From: a virus
Strand: one strand, 5' to 3'
Virus record (IMG/VR): IMGVR_UViG_3300032053_000412
Coordinates: 1-27,703 of that record
Length of the DNA stretch: 27,703 nt
Shown: piece by piece, positions 8,019-16,706 of the stretch
How positions within the stretch are numbered: position 1 is the stretch's first letter
Layout of the letters: every line of letters begins with the position of its first letter
The notes under the pieces: model-generated
Database searches by the model: none
The model's input: the letters and a program-made list of their open reading frames with translations, nothing else
Told to the model about the DNA's origin: nothing
Translations under genes and position numbers: made by a program

Positions 8019-8030
8019 CGGCAGTCTCTT

Positions 8031-9848
8031 TTAAGGTTTCTGTGATGCGATTGTCTTGACGTAATCGGATATACCAACCTCACGATGGATGAGTTTGACG
8101 GTAGGTACTCCGTTGTCTATGGGGTCTATGTAACCAGTGCCTTTCTTAACATCACCGACACCTCTACTCCGCTGACTTAACCCAATTACTTTCTTAACCT
8201 TATCTAAACCGGACAACTTACTTAAATCACCATACTTCTGAGTATATTCTTGCGCGGCGGCTTCGGCGGTAATGATTCCAATTGAACTATCATCGAACCC
8301 AGTCTTTGTATTCATGTGGAACGCAATCAAGTCAGATGATGGTTGCGCAGTTGCACCAGTCTTTTCCATCGCCTCACCCATATTCTTTTCCATCCAACCA
8401 GCAAGGTGGGCGAGACTAACATCACCACCACGAACCATTTCAGTAAGTTGTGCGCGGAGAAGGGCCTTGGTGCCTTCGTAGTTCTTCACGGGGACACCAA
8501 GACGCTCATACTCCTTAATCATCTTCTGGTCAATTTCTGGTTTATCGAAGAGGTTATTTACATCTTCCTCACCGACCTTCTTATACTTTAAGTAATCACC
8601 TTGCTTCTCAAAACCGCGCCTCTTACCATCAAGTTTAACTAGGGCCTTTTCATATCCAGGCAAGAACGAAGTCTTAGGCATCTGCGCTACATCTACACCA
8701 TCACGACCAACATGACCACGGGACATTTCCTTGAAGAAGTGCGATTTGATATCCATTGTCATATTTACATAGTCAGAGGCATCCACTTCATACTGCTTAC
8801 CGGCAATCTCTACTGGGATATCTTGTTTCTCTGCATCATGGAGATATCCGTTTATATCTTTTCGAATGTTCGCGCCAAGTTGATTCGGTTCCTCACCTTG
8901 CTTGGTGGACTTGACACTATAGAACGCCATTTTCAATCCGCGTTCTTGGTCACCTATGAAGGCGACAATATCGTTCTTTGGTGCAGACGCAGTTAGCATA
9001 TGCGCCTGCACACCCGTACCCAGTAATTCTTGCAGAGACTTCATTTCACCAACTTCACCTATCCACTTTTGAAGATGCTCCTTCTTCACATCGGGATGTT
9101 TCTGCTTGAATTTCGTTAGTTTAGCCTCATCGTCTAATAGAACCGCGGCCAACCGCACCTTACCGCGATACCCTTCAAGTCGTTGCGTTAGAACCGTGTG
9201 CGCTTGTTTGATACCTTCTGGTGTAGACACATCAATTGGTTGTCCCGTGGCATCAACAATCTGACGAACCTCGACAGACTTTCCGGTGGGTGCAGTTATC
9301 GTCTTATATTCGTTGTGATAGATGCCTTGTGATATTTCTGCCGATTGTAAGTATGGCGCGGATGGTCTTTCACCCTTCTTTGGTGTGGGAACCTTTTGTC
9401 CAGGTGTTTTGGTGGGTTTCTCTCCGGGGTTTCCACCCTTCTTGTCTACGGACGCTTGCGCCTTCGCCTTCTCGTCTTTTGTAAGTGGTTCCAACCGAGT
9501 CTTGTCCTCTGATGACTTGAATAGAACCTTCCCATCCCTACCATAGTATCTAAACGCAATATGGTCGAGACGTTTCTTGCGAGCTTCTGCGCCTGCGCCA
9601 GTTTCGCCTTTATTGGTAGTCTTAGGACGAGCCTTCAGTTTCGCGGATGGTTTCTTCTCATGCAGTTGTGTCGCAACTTGATAGATGCCGTTTGAGTACT
9701 CATTGATGAACTCCTCATCAAGACCGAGCTCTACCAATGCCTCACGAAGTACGCGGATATGCGTTGGATTGGTGAAGTCAACAATACCATCGGGTATATA
9801 TGCCGACACATCCGTCAGAACTTGGTCATAATCAATAGTCTTACTCAT
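8031..9848 (-). CDS. Large protein with possible PD-(D/E)XK nuclease motif
   Basis: The ATG at 9848 is chosen, giving 605 residues: it has GGAGG 6 nt upstream, whereas the frame's earlier TTG at 9890 would lie inside a promoter-like motif and has no ribosome site. Residues 20-60 form a helical segment; 65-165 are Lys/Pro/Gly-rich and probably disordered. In the middle, E268, D293 (KNDIVAF) and SVK (311-313) on a predicted strand, followed by QLGANIRKDI, resemble the E, D and (D/E/S)XK residues of PD-(D/E)XK nucleases such as restriction enzymes. The C-terminal 250 residues are unassigned. Its gene sits between the polymerase and a conserved unknown, and a copy of the ATATTTAT motif lies 31 nt upstream, so it may be a late, virion-related protein instead. 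Nuclease function is inference. Confidence 0.7.
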   Translation of the reverse strand: MSKTIDYDQVLTDVSAYIPDGIVDFTNPTHIRVLREALVELGLDEEFINEYSNGIYQVATQLHEKKPSAKLKARPKTTNKGETGAGAEARKKRLDHIAFRYYGRDGKVLFKSSEDKTRLEPLTKDEKAKAQASVDKKGGNPGEKPTKTPGQKVPTPKKGERPSAPYLQSAEISQGIYHNEYKTITAPTGKSVEVRQIVDATGQPIDVSTPEGIKQAHTVLTQRLEGYRGKVRLAAVLLDDEAKLTKFKQKHPDVKKEHLQKWIGEVGEMKSLQELLGTGVQAHMLTASAPKNDIVAFIGDQERGLKMAFYSVKSTKQGEEPNQLGANIRKDINGYLHDAEKQDIPVEIAGKQYEVDASDYVNMTMDIKSHFFKEMSRGHVGRDGVDVAQMPKTSFLPGYEKALVKLDGKRRGFEKQGDYLKYKKVGEEDVNNLFDKPEIDQKMIKEYERLGVPVKNYEGTKALLRAQLTEMVRGGDVSLAHLAGWMEKNMGEAMEKTGATAQPSSDLIAFHMNTKTGFDDSSIGIITAEAAAQEYTQKYGDLSKLSGLDKVKKVIGLSQRSRGVGDVKKGTGYIDPIDNGVPTVKLIHREVGISDYVKTIASQKP

Positions 9849-9878
9849 ACAGCGCCTCCGAATTTGTGGTGTCTCCCT

Positions 9879-9888
9879 AATAAATATC
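9879..9888 (-). promoter_or_regulatory. Candidate phage late promoter element GATATTTATT
   Basis: An exact 10-mer also found at 20238-20247 and 22438-22447, on the same strand each time. It overlaps the polymerase stop codon and ends 31 nt before the start of the 605-residue gene. Position and A/T character suit a -10-only late promoter of the T4 kind, though the sequence is the reverse complement of the T4 late box. Confidence 0.4.
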
Positions 9889-11203
9889 AAAGAGACTGAA
9901 AACGGTCGGTGACATTGGTGAGTTCGTGGTATGTGCTACCAACATAGACCTTCGCGGGGTACTCGTTTTCGCACTCCAGTGCAGTTTTTACCTTACGGAT
10001 GAAGTCAAGTCCGTCCTCCGGGTGGAAGTCAATGAGAATCGAGTCATAGGTGTATAGTACCAACTTTGACCGGCGCTCGTGGAACAGAGGCAGAACCTTC
10101 TCAAGAGTCATTACATTGTGTTCAGTCTCATGTAACTGAATGAAGTAGTTGAACAACTTTGACGAGTGCATAAGTTCCATACTCTTACTATAGAGTTTTC
10201 GCTGACCTATCGGAGACACTATATACTTGTTCTTGAGGAATGAAATCCACAAGTAGTCAACGAATATCCGGACGGCATCGAAAAAGGGTATATGTCTATA
10301 CTCATCCGAGACACTACCATACAGCATATGAAATGATATGCGTTTGGACTCGTTGTACTGCTCCTCTGTGAGTGTGTCCGTCTTAAAGTACATCTTACCT
10401 AAGAACTCATGGACATTTCCCGGCGGAAACTTATATCCTATTAGATTTGCGATAAGTCGTAAATGGTAGGCGTCATAGTCAATCAGAATCATCATACCGA
10501 CCGTAAATCGACTTGTATACGCAAGTCGTGTACCATCCCCTTTGTTGAGGGCCGCAAAGTTTATCCCGCCGAATCGGTTTGACGGTCTACCGGTTGCAGT
10601 GAACAGATTGTACTCCGAGTACACCAACTTTCCGTCCTTGTGGATTCCCGAGGATTCAATCTGCTGAAATACATCAGTAGCATTGTAGTTTAGGAACTGA
10701 AAGGATGGGTCATCTATGTTCAGGCGGTTCGCCTCGATTACCTCAAGCATCTTCGATGATAAAACCTGGCACGACTCGATATGCTTGGACAGAGGAATGA
10801 TGCGATTGACATTGATGAATCGCTTAGGGTAGTTTCGCTTGATGAGGGTGTGGGCCTTCGTATCAATAAGTTTCAGGTCAATGGGTATACCACTATCCAC
10901 ATATTGTAATAGGTTTACATCAATGACTTTGGATAGTGGGAATAAGTGCCGGAACTCTTTGCGGTTGGGGACGAACTTGTATGCGTTCCCGTTATATGTC
11001 CAGGGCCAGGACACGACTTCGGAGTGATTGTGCGGTACTACAAACTCATCTCCGTTATCAAGGAAACGAATGTACACCAGCGATGGCAAGTTGTCGCACG
11101 GGTGTGCAGTATCGTCTGCGAGAATCGGAATGATGATTGTTTCGGTGGTGTCGAGTCGCCGTATAAATGACTCTCTGTCATCGGGTGTGAGTATTGTAAC
11201 CAT
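9887..11203 (-). CDS. DNA polymerase, family A, compact and divergent
   Basis: Template-directed DNA synthesis. In 438 residues the three palm/finger motifs of DNA polymerase I are readable: FTATGRPSNRFGGIN (201-215, cf. TATGRLSS), motif A LIDYDAYHLRL (240-250) with catalytic D242, motif B KRISFHMLYG (287-296) with K287, F291, Y295, and motif C YTYDSILID (384-392) with D387. Differences from E. coli Pol I: the Glu of DYSQIELR is His247, the conserved Arg four residues before the motif B lysine is Tyr283, and HDE is YDS. The first 130 residues could be a shrunken exonuclease-like domain, but no DXE is seen, so proofreading within this chain is unlikely. The start ATG has GGAG 7 nt upstream. 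T4 relatives normally use a family B enzyme (gp43); this placement with gp32/UvsX/gp41 genes is notable. Confidence 0.85.
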   Translation of the reverse strand: MVTILTPDDRESFIRRLDTTETIIIPILADDTAHPCDNLPSLVYIRFLDNGDEFVVPHNHSEVVSWPWTYNGNAYKFVPNRKEFRHLFPLSKVIDVNLLQYVDSGIPIDLKLIDTKAHTLIKRNYPKRFINVNRIIPLSKHIESCQVLSSKMLEVIEANRLNIDDPSFQFLNYNATDVFQQIESSGIHKDGKLVYSEYNLFTATGRPSNRFGGINFAALNKGDGTRLAYTSRFTVGMMILIDYDAYHLRLIANLIGYKFPPGNVHEFLGKMYFKTDTLTEEQYNESKRISFHMLYGSVSDEYRHIPFFDAVRIFVDYLWISFLKNKYIVSPIGQRKLYSKSMELMHSSKLFNYFIQLHETEHNVMTLEKVLPLFHERRSKLVLYTYDSILIDFHPEDGLDFIRKVKTALECENEYPAKVYVGSTYHELTNVTDRFQSL

Positions 11204-11254
11204 TGAAAATCTCCATAACTGTTAGTACTAAGATACGAAGAATAGCTGACAAAA

Positions 11255-11881
11255 TCAAGAGATATCTGCCTTTTTGTACACAAGTTTGTTCGGGTTCTTT
11301 TTTTCTTCCACAAGCGGTGGGGCAAAGTACGCGCCTGACTGACCGTTCCAGAACTCTATGAGGTTTTGGAGTCGGAATTTCAATAACGGGTGAGAGCTCT
11401 CAAGTAATTTAATAGACCTATCATTTGTATTAAATACACCAGGCTCAATAATTCTCATAGTAAAATTGTCTATCACATCATACTCTGGACCTGATATTTT
11501 CCACCGAAGTTGTACGCCAACATAGAACGGTTTCTGTCCACCATCTATACCGGTGAACTGCGCCTCATCAATCTCATAGTAGGTTGCGTCAAGGACATTT
11601 GCTTGTCGAGCGAAGTACCGACTGAACCACCCACGCTTATAGTCTGAGGTTGATGGAGATGGCACAAAGATGGTGATGGGTTCAGGTAACTCATCAGTGA
11701 CTATACTATTGTACTGAACTGACTCCGATGGTATTGGAATAAGTTCAGTTGACTCATCGGTTGGAGCGCGACCGGTTAATATAGTACCAGTTTCGGTGAT
11801 GTTGTAGTAACCAGTGTACTCAGTAGTAGTACTACTCAAATAGAACTTCGCGCCGTTAGTATATAGGTTTAGAGTTTTCAT
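11255..11881 (-). CDS. Hypothetical protein, probably virion or baseplate associated
   Basis: 208 residues, not recognised with certainty. It is rich in beta-forming and aromatic residues, with a central WFSRYFARQANVLDATYY (125-120 region of the chain's second third) and a C-terminal IEFWNGQSGAYFAPP. No cysteines form a motif, and no membrane segment is seen. It overlaps the hub-like gene by ATGA, so the two are translationally coupled, which argues for a role in the baseplate or tail. It is the last structural-type gene before the polymerase, separated from it by 51 nt without obvious terminator. Confidence 0.7.
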   Translation of the reverse strand: MKTLNLYTNGAKFYLSSTTTEYTGYYNITETGTILTGRAPTDESTELIPIPSESVQYNSIVTDELPEPITIFVPSPSTSDYKRGWFSRYFARQANVLDATYYEIDEAQFTGIDGGQKPFYVGVQLRWKISGPEYDVIDNFTMRIIEPGVFNTNDRSIKLLESSHPLLKFRLQNLIEFWNGQSGAYFAPPLVEEKKNPNKLVYKKADIS

Positions 11882-14196
11882 AATCGTGGGGTAACCGGAT
11901 TAACTGGTTGATTGCCAATAAAATCAACTACTGAACTTGGTACGCCCGTATCAGGTACATCGGCTTGTTTCCCCGCCGCAACAGAACCATCAGTTTGTAT
12001 ACTATCTCCTGGTCGAGCATCCAGTAGAGAGATGGCAGTTCCGTTATACTTAGGTCGCATCTGACCAGTAATCTTGGTAGTCCATCCGTCTTGCGACACA
12101 TCGTGTGATATATCCTTTATCTGAAAGAAGGCGTTCTCTCTGTACTTAGTTGGAAGGTATGATACATTGAACGCATTGCCCCATGTCAGACCACCTATAC
12201 CATCAAGGGTTATACTAAGGTCGAGAGGTATTAAGGCACTTATACCGTCATTACTTTTTCTGGCCTCCAGTGCTCTGAATATGAAATTTATAGCCGCACT
12301 CTTCTCTTCACCCGACAACTCTACATTCCATCCCTTCGCCCGCGCGGCTTTTACCAAGTCTTGTATATCTTGTCCACTCTTTTGTTTTTCTGCGCGAACG
12401 TCTTTACGTTGTTGAACGTCCATAGTTCCGCCACCGCCTAACCCAGCTGGCGTACCACTCGGTGACTTCATCTGGGCAGCAAACCTATCAGTCACACCAT
12501 TCGTAAGACTCTTAAATATGCCAACCTTGTCGCGGTCAGCAACCGCCGACTCTAAGTCTACACCGGGTGGGGCATTTGATGCAATCATAACGGTTGACTT
12601 TAGTGCGCTAGGAATTATCATAGAAACTTCGGCTGCACGAACCATACTATTCTTCATATTCAAGTCAAACACATATGGTTTAGCCGCTTCCTTTGCTATT
12701 CCATACGCACACTTAAAATCGACTATACGATATGCGTTGTAGTTACCACCATCATACATCAGTTGCAAGTCCCATATTCCACCAGCCGCGTTGTTCATCG
12801 TGTTTAGAATTTTGTTAATGGCCTCCTGCATAGTCTCACTATTCTCAAACGCCGGTTTAACGACCCCATTCCAGTTTATCCACACGGCGCCCGCATCACC
12901 ATACTGCAAAGCCTTACCGGACTCATCCTTGAAGTTGTCAAACGGTCGAATTTCTCTTTTTTCCTTCTTCGTGTTGTCTACGGATATAGAAATTTCTTTT
13001 GCGGCGTCAAGACTCGGTGGATGACCCGTAATCAGTACATCGGTTGGGCTGAACGACCTCCACAACCACCCATCGTCAGGCCACCCGGAGAATGAGTTGC
13101 AAGGAATCCTGGAATCCACGGCGCTCAGACCACTCTGCAAGAATGGTTTTGCAAAGTTGGACTGCTCCTCCGTAGAGAAGAACTTGTTGAGGGTGTACTC
13201 TATGAACTCCCATGTCACATACATATTTGTGTTGGATGTTATCGCGGTAGGTGCGGTTGTTGGTGGTGGTTTATTTGCTGCCTTTGCCTCCGAGTCCCTG
13301 GCATCCTTATCAAGTTTCTCTTGCTGTTGCTCACTTAGACTCGGATTAAGGTTCATCTTCGCCTCAATGCCATTGAAGGTTCCGCACTTGGCGTACTTTG
13401 ATTCACCCTTATCCATCGGTGTACCGGGCCAACTCATCTCTCGCTTGATTTCCTTCTCTATAAACTCAGTAAGTTTCTTGTCGAGTGCGTTGCCTGTGGA
13501 TTTCAAGTTTATGTCAACCGTCATGGAACCAGGCCCAACAATAGTTGTGTCGCAGTCCCATGTACCATCATCCACGAATGTTATATTGAAGTTGCACACC
13601 AATCCAAACAATGCATCGTACCGACCACCACCCTTTCTGACTTGACCAGCAACGTAATCCTTCTCACCTGATTTCTTACCGTTACCATTTATAGTTTCTC
13701 GCAACCACTTATCGGACTCACCTTTCGGCAAAGTTTTTCTTAGGTCGATGGATAGTATTTCAGAATCCGAGGCAGACCACCCCCACTCAACCAGCACACC
13801 TATTCCGGGAATCATAAACAAGTCCTGAAGTAGCTCAAGTTGTGGAAGGGTGTAGGCCTTAAACTTTACATTGACCTCACGCATAATGCCGAGATGACCC
13901 TTAATAGTAGATGACAAACTGGTTATTCCGGGTCGCGGTTTGAGTTCAAGTGGAGTGTTTGCGTCATCAAATTTTAATGTATCATCGGCACCAAACGCAG
14001 ATGTGAGCGTGTATGATGATGGTTTGGTTTTGTGTTTTGCTGAGAACTCGGCGTTGGACTGCATCTTTATCCACGGAGTCTTACCATAGTTCCATAGTAA
14101 TTGCTCACGACTTGCGAGTGGTGACGATATAGCATTTCGTCTACGCGCAAGTTCAGTCTGCACGAAATCTGGTATAGGTGATATTAAGGTTGGCAT
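11878..14196 (-). CDS. Putative baseplate hub protein
   Basis: 772 residues. The N-terminal quarter contains VKFKAYTLPQLELLQDLFM followed by GIGVLVEWGW, and the C-terminal part has LSITLDGIGGLTWGNAF, TKYRENAFFQIKDISH and GWTTKITGQMRPKY. That ending (a strand-rich domain that closes with a 'ligand/solution exchange' type W-T-T-x-I-x-G pattern) is what I expect in gp27/gpD-like hub proteins that seat the tail tube on the spike. A charged, low-complexity linker (about 292-320) splits the two halves. It lies 2 nt after the gp53-like gene and overlaps the next gene by ATGA. The hub call rests on these patterns and gene order, not on a verified match; another large baseplate protein is the alternative. 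Confidence 0.6.
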   Translation of the reverse strand: MPTLISPIPDFVQTELARRRNAISSPLASREQLLWNYGKTPWIKMQSNAEFSAKHKTKPSSYTLTSAFGADDTLKFDDANTPLELKPRPGITSLSSTIKGHLGIMREVNVKFKAYTLPQLELLQDLFMIPGIGVLVEWGWSASDSEILSIDLRKTLPKGESDKWLRETINGNGKKSGEKDYVAGQVRKGGGRYDALFGLVCNFNITFVDDGTWDCDTTIVGPGSMTVDINLKSTGNALDKKLTEFIEKEIKREMSWPGTPMDKGESKYAKCGTFNGIEAKMNLNPSLSEQQQEKLDKDARDSEAKAANKPPPTTAPTAITSNTNMYVTWEFIEYTLNKFFSTEEQSNFAKPFLQSGLSAVDSRIPCNSFSGWPDDGWLWRSFSPTDVLITGHPPSLDAAKEISISVDNTKKEKREIRPFDNFKDESGKALQYGDAGAVWINWNGVVKPAFENSETMQEAINKILNTMNNAAGGIWDLQLMYDGGNYNAYRIVDFKCAYGIAKEAAKPYVFDLNMKNSMVRAAEVSMIIPSALKSTVMIASNAPPGVDLESAVADRDKVGIFKSLTNGVTDRFAAQMKSPSGTPAGLGGGGTMDVQQRKDVRAEKQKSGQDIQDLVKAARAKGWNVELSGEEKSAAINFIFRALEARKSNDGISALIPLDLSITLDGIGGLTWGNAFNVSYLPTKYRENAFFQIKDISHDVSQDGWTTKITGQMRPKYNGTAISLLDARPGDSIQTDGSVAAGKQADVPDTGVPSSVVDFIGNQPVNPVTPRL

Positions 14197-14198
14197 AG

Positions 14199-14507
14199 TT
14201 ACCTTGTATCGTTAATGGTTCGCACATAACTCAGTGCGAACTGAATGTCAGTAGGCACTCTTAGTTTTGTTCCGGGAGTAATGAAGAATGAGTCGGAGAT
14301 ACCGTTCGCCGAGGCAATAACCCACCATAAGGTAGAGTCTCCATAGACTCTGTGTGCGAGACTATCCAGTCTATCTCCATCACGAGTAATTATATACACA
14401 TCACTATCCGCGACAGGTATAACTGGGAATATGGTAGTCATGTAGTTCCTTTTACCAGTTGATGTCTCCTTGACTACTTCCGTATTTGCGTATCTGTCTA
14501 CTCCCAT
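14199..14507 (-). CDS. 53: Baseplate wedge protein, gp53/LysM-like
   Basis: 102 residues. The middle, DGDRLDSLAHRVYGDSTLWW followed by IASANGI and PGTKLRVP, is the LysM-like fold seen in phage baseplate proteins such as T4 gp53 and in tail protein X: a Gly-Asp-Leu turn, a Tyr-Gly-Asp helix end, and a closing 'PG..LRVP' strand. In T4, gp53 joins wedges and hub when the baseplate closes. The gene lies between the large 725-residue protein and the hub-like protein with gaps of 10 and 2 nt, which supports a baseplate role. It has a GGAG ribosome site. Family is likely; the exact T4 equivalence is inferred. Confidence 0.7.
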   Translation of the reverse strand: MGVDRYANTEVVKETSTGKRNYMTTIFPVIPVADSDVYIITRDGDRLDSLAHRVYGDSTLWWVIASANGISDSFFITPGTKLRVPTDIQFALSYVRTINDTR

Positions 14508-14517
14508 CGGTTACTCC

Positions 14518-16695
14518 TTAAGGAATTGGGACTCCTTGTATTTGTGTCGGTGGTTTAAGATTCGGTGTCTGAAGCCCGGCGGGCTGAAGTTTCTCTAATT
14601 TACCAAACCAGTTATCCCATGTCCAACTCTCTCTACCCATTTTACGTTGCGCGTAGAACTTAGTTGTAGTTGACTCAAGTGGTTCATCGCCTACTATACG
14701 GTATGTTACTCCAAGTTCCACCATGTGTGGTAGTCGTGCAAGAGTTTCATTGTCGAATAGGTTTATCTCCCACGGAGTGTTGTCGTCTACCGTTATGGTA
14801 AGACCTGAAATGTACCCGGCCACCTGACTAACTATGTCACCCACGGTTAGTTTGAGGAAAGGGCCAACCATTCGTTTGTAACTTGTATAACTCGGGTATA
14901 ACATCCCCACAAATCGGTTTATCTTCATCCAGTTCCATCGTAGCTCTTGCTCAGTATCAGTGTAGACCTTGAAGGTAAATCCGAAGTCACGAGTCGTTCG
15001 CTTGTATGTGTAGTACGTCTGCGGATTACCGATGTAGTTATACTCATTCCACTCGGGGTTAATAGTATCAGTGATAGCACTTAGTACTGCTCTAAACACA
15101 AGTGACTCATCATTCTTGATATCATAGAAAATCAGTGGTACAAGGTCGTGCGGGCTTTCTAATCTCGACCCATTCTCGCCTATTGCGCGTGGTAATGCAT
15201 TTGTAGCATCTGGCGAGACACCGGATGGATTGCCTGGGTCAGTAAACTTACTGGTTATCAGATGCGAACGGTTTGATGGCACTCGCTTTGCTAACTTCGG
15301 GTATATTCCATAGTTTTGAGATGGACCCGCAAGAGTATCTCTGTCAGTACTTATGTACATAGTTGACATTAATCCAAGTTCGCCATACGCTAACGATTTG
15401 TATACTTTCAGCAAGTCGGGGTTAGGTATTGGGAATGATGTACCGACTGGAACTTTTGTAGGAACCTCCGTAGCACCCGCACTCTTACCTGAACCGATTC
15501 CTGCCGTGATTGATGCTAAGTTACTTAGTGCAGACTTCGTAAGTCCCGCAATCGCATTTCCAATGGATGCCCCATTGACAAGTTTCTGTGCATTGTCTAT
15601 CAAACTCTTGAGTGAGGGACTCTCTGGTGTAATGTCGCGCGGGTACTGCGAATCCAATATAGTGTTCGTTGCTCGGTGGATACCATTACCAAATAAACTG
15701 AATCCTCCATACGGGGCGTTCCCAGCCGCGAGGTAACTAATGGTGTTGATTTCCGCCTCCCCACCACCAGCTGCCCTATCTCTCGGTGGTGCGTACTTAG
15801 ATATATTACTACCACCTGACGGTAGTATTGAGTTGAGCAGACTACTTACAGACGATAGGTTAATAGACTTGTCGCCTAGAAACATCTCCGACACCATATC
15901 TTGTAGTTTCGGTTGTGGGCCTCCCGGTGATGTTGAACGAGGTACTGCATTAAACGGAATGACCCCAAATCGGTTTCCAAGTTCGCCGTCATAGTCCTTT
16001 ACGGTAGAGTATGTGTTGTATCCGAAGTCAAGGATTCCAAGACCTTGCCCCTCTGTGAATGGATTGAGTCCATGCCTCGGAAGATGGATACCGAGATGCT
16101 GACCGCCTACATTTAGTAGCATAGTAACTGGGTTGAACAACCGCGTCTCTGGTCGTGCGTTAGTCATTTGTAGACCTTGCTCACGAAGAGTCCATAGTAA
16201 ACCCTTACCTGATAGTAGGAAGTTACCTACTCGGGCGATGTCCTCAAGTGCTATCGCAGTTGACTGAACTATACCACCGCGAACAAACCCATCATCGAAC
16301 CCACTACCCGCGTACCCAGAACCTCCCGTTCCATGAAGTAGTATTTCGGGTGGATACTTCTCGCCCCTACCACGGGAGTCACCAATCTGAAGAATATCGT
16401 TGCGTCTTTTTATGTAGGGGTAGTCGTTAAGCTTCTGGACAAGGGTATTCTTTCCGATTGTGATTATCTCTTGGTATGTCTTTGGAATCGGTGGTGCCTG
16501 TAGTCCGTGAGGGTCATACCTACCAACGCCTTTTGCGGTAGTTCCGAGCTTGGATGTTAGAATAGGTATCAAACTTGGCGTAGGTTGTCCGCCAAAATCT
16601 TTCGCAAGGTTAGACTTGTACTCCGTCTGAACCGTGGTGAACTTCGGAACACCGTTACTGAATATCGTTTTTCTCTTCTCTAATGGAATCGCCAT
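14518..16695 (-). CDS. Large tail/baseplate structural protein, function unassigned
   Basis: 725 residues without a family I can name. The first 400 are Gly/Pro/Ser-rich with long loops, as in virion proteins. The C-terminal 200 are better ordered: a WNWMKINRFVGMLYPSY segment, then GDIVSQVAGYISGLTITVDD and PHMVELGVTYRIVGDEP, an alternating-strand pattern reminiscent of tail-tube or baseplate-tube adaptor domains. No enzymatic motif. It follows the tape measure gene after 11 nt, with AAGGGAG before its ATG. In T4-like gene orders this place, after the tape measure, is taken by baseplate hub and tube-initiator proteins (gp48/gp54), so a tube-initiator role is a reasonable guess only. Confidence 0.6.
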   Translation of the reverse strand: MAIPLEKRKTIFSNGVPKFTTVQTEYKSNLAKDFGGQPTPSLIPILTSKLGTTAKGVGRYDPHGLQAPPIPKTYQEIITIGKNTLVQKLNDYPYIKRRNDILQIGDSRGRGEKYPPEILLHGTGGSGYAGSGFDDGFVRGGIVQSTAIALEDIARVGNFLLSGKGLLWTLREQGLQMTNARPETRLFNPVTMLLNVGGQHLGIHLPRHGLNPFTEGQGLGILDFGYNTYSTVKDYDGELGNRFGVIPFNAVPRSTSPGGPQPKLQDMVSEMFLGDKSINLSSVSSLLNSILPSGGSNISKYAPPRDRAAGGGEAEINTISYLAAGNAPYGGFSLFGNGIHRATNTILDSQYPRDITPESPSLKSLIDNAQKLVNGASIGNAIAGLTKSALSNLASITAGIGSGKSAGATEVPTKVPVGTSFPIPNPDLLKVYKSLAYGELGLMSTMYISTDRDTLAGPSQNYGIYPKLAKRVPSNRSHLITSKFTDPGNPSGVSPDATNALPRAIGENGSRLESPHDLVPLIFYDIKNDESLVFRAVLSAITDTINPEWNEYNYIGNPQTYYTYKRTTRDFGFTFKVYTDTEQELRWNWMKINRFVGMLYPSYTSYKRMVGPFLKLTVGDIVSQVAGYISGLTITVDDNTPWEINLFDNETLARLPHMVELGVTYRIVGDEPLESTTTKFYAQRKMGRESWTWDNWFGKLEKLQPAGLQTPNLKPPTQIQGVPIP

Positions 16696-16706
16696 ATGCT
16701 ACTCCC

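Noticed and set aside
9849-9890. Upstream TTG start for the 605-residue gene
   Set aside because: No ribosome site before it; the ATG at 9848 has GGAGG. The same reasoning removed TTG starts at 20239, 19635 and 26925.
13097-13645. Plus-strand open frame of 182 codons
   Set aside because: Antisense of the hub-like gene, no ribosome binding site, and no plus-strand gene elsewhere in the window.
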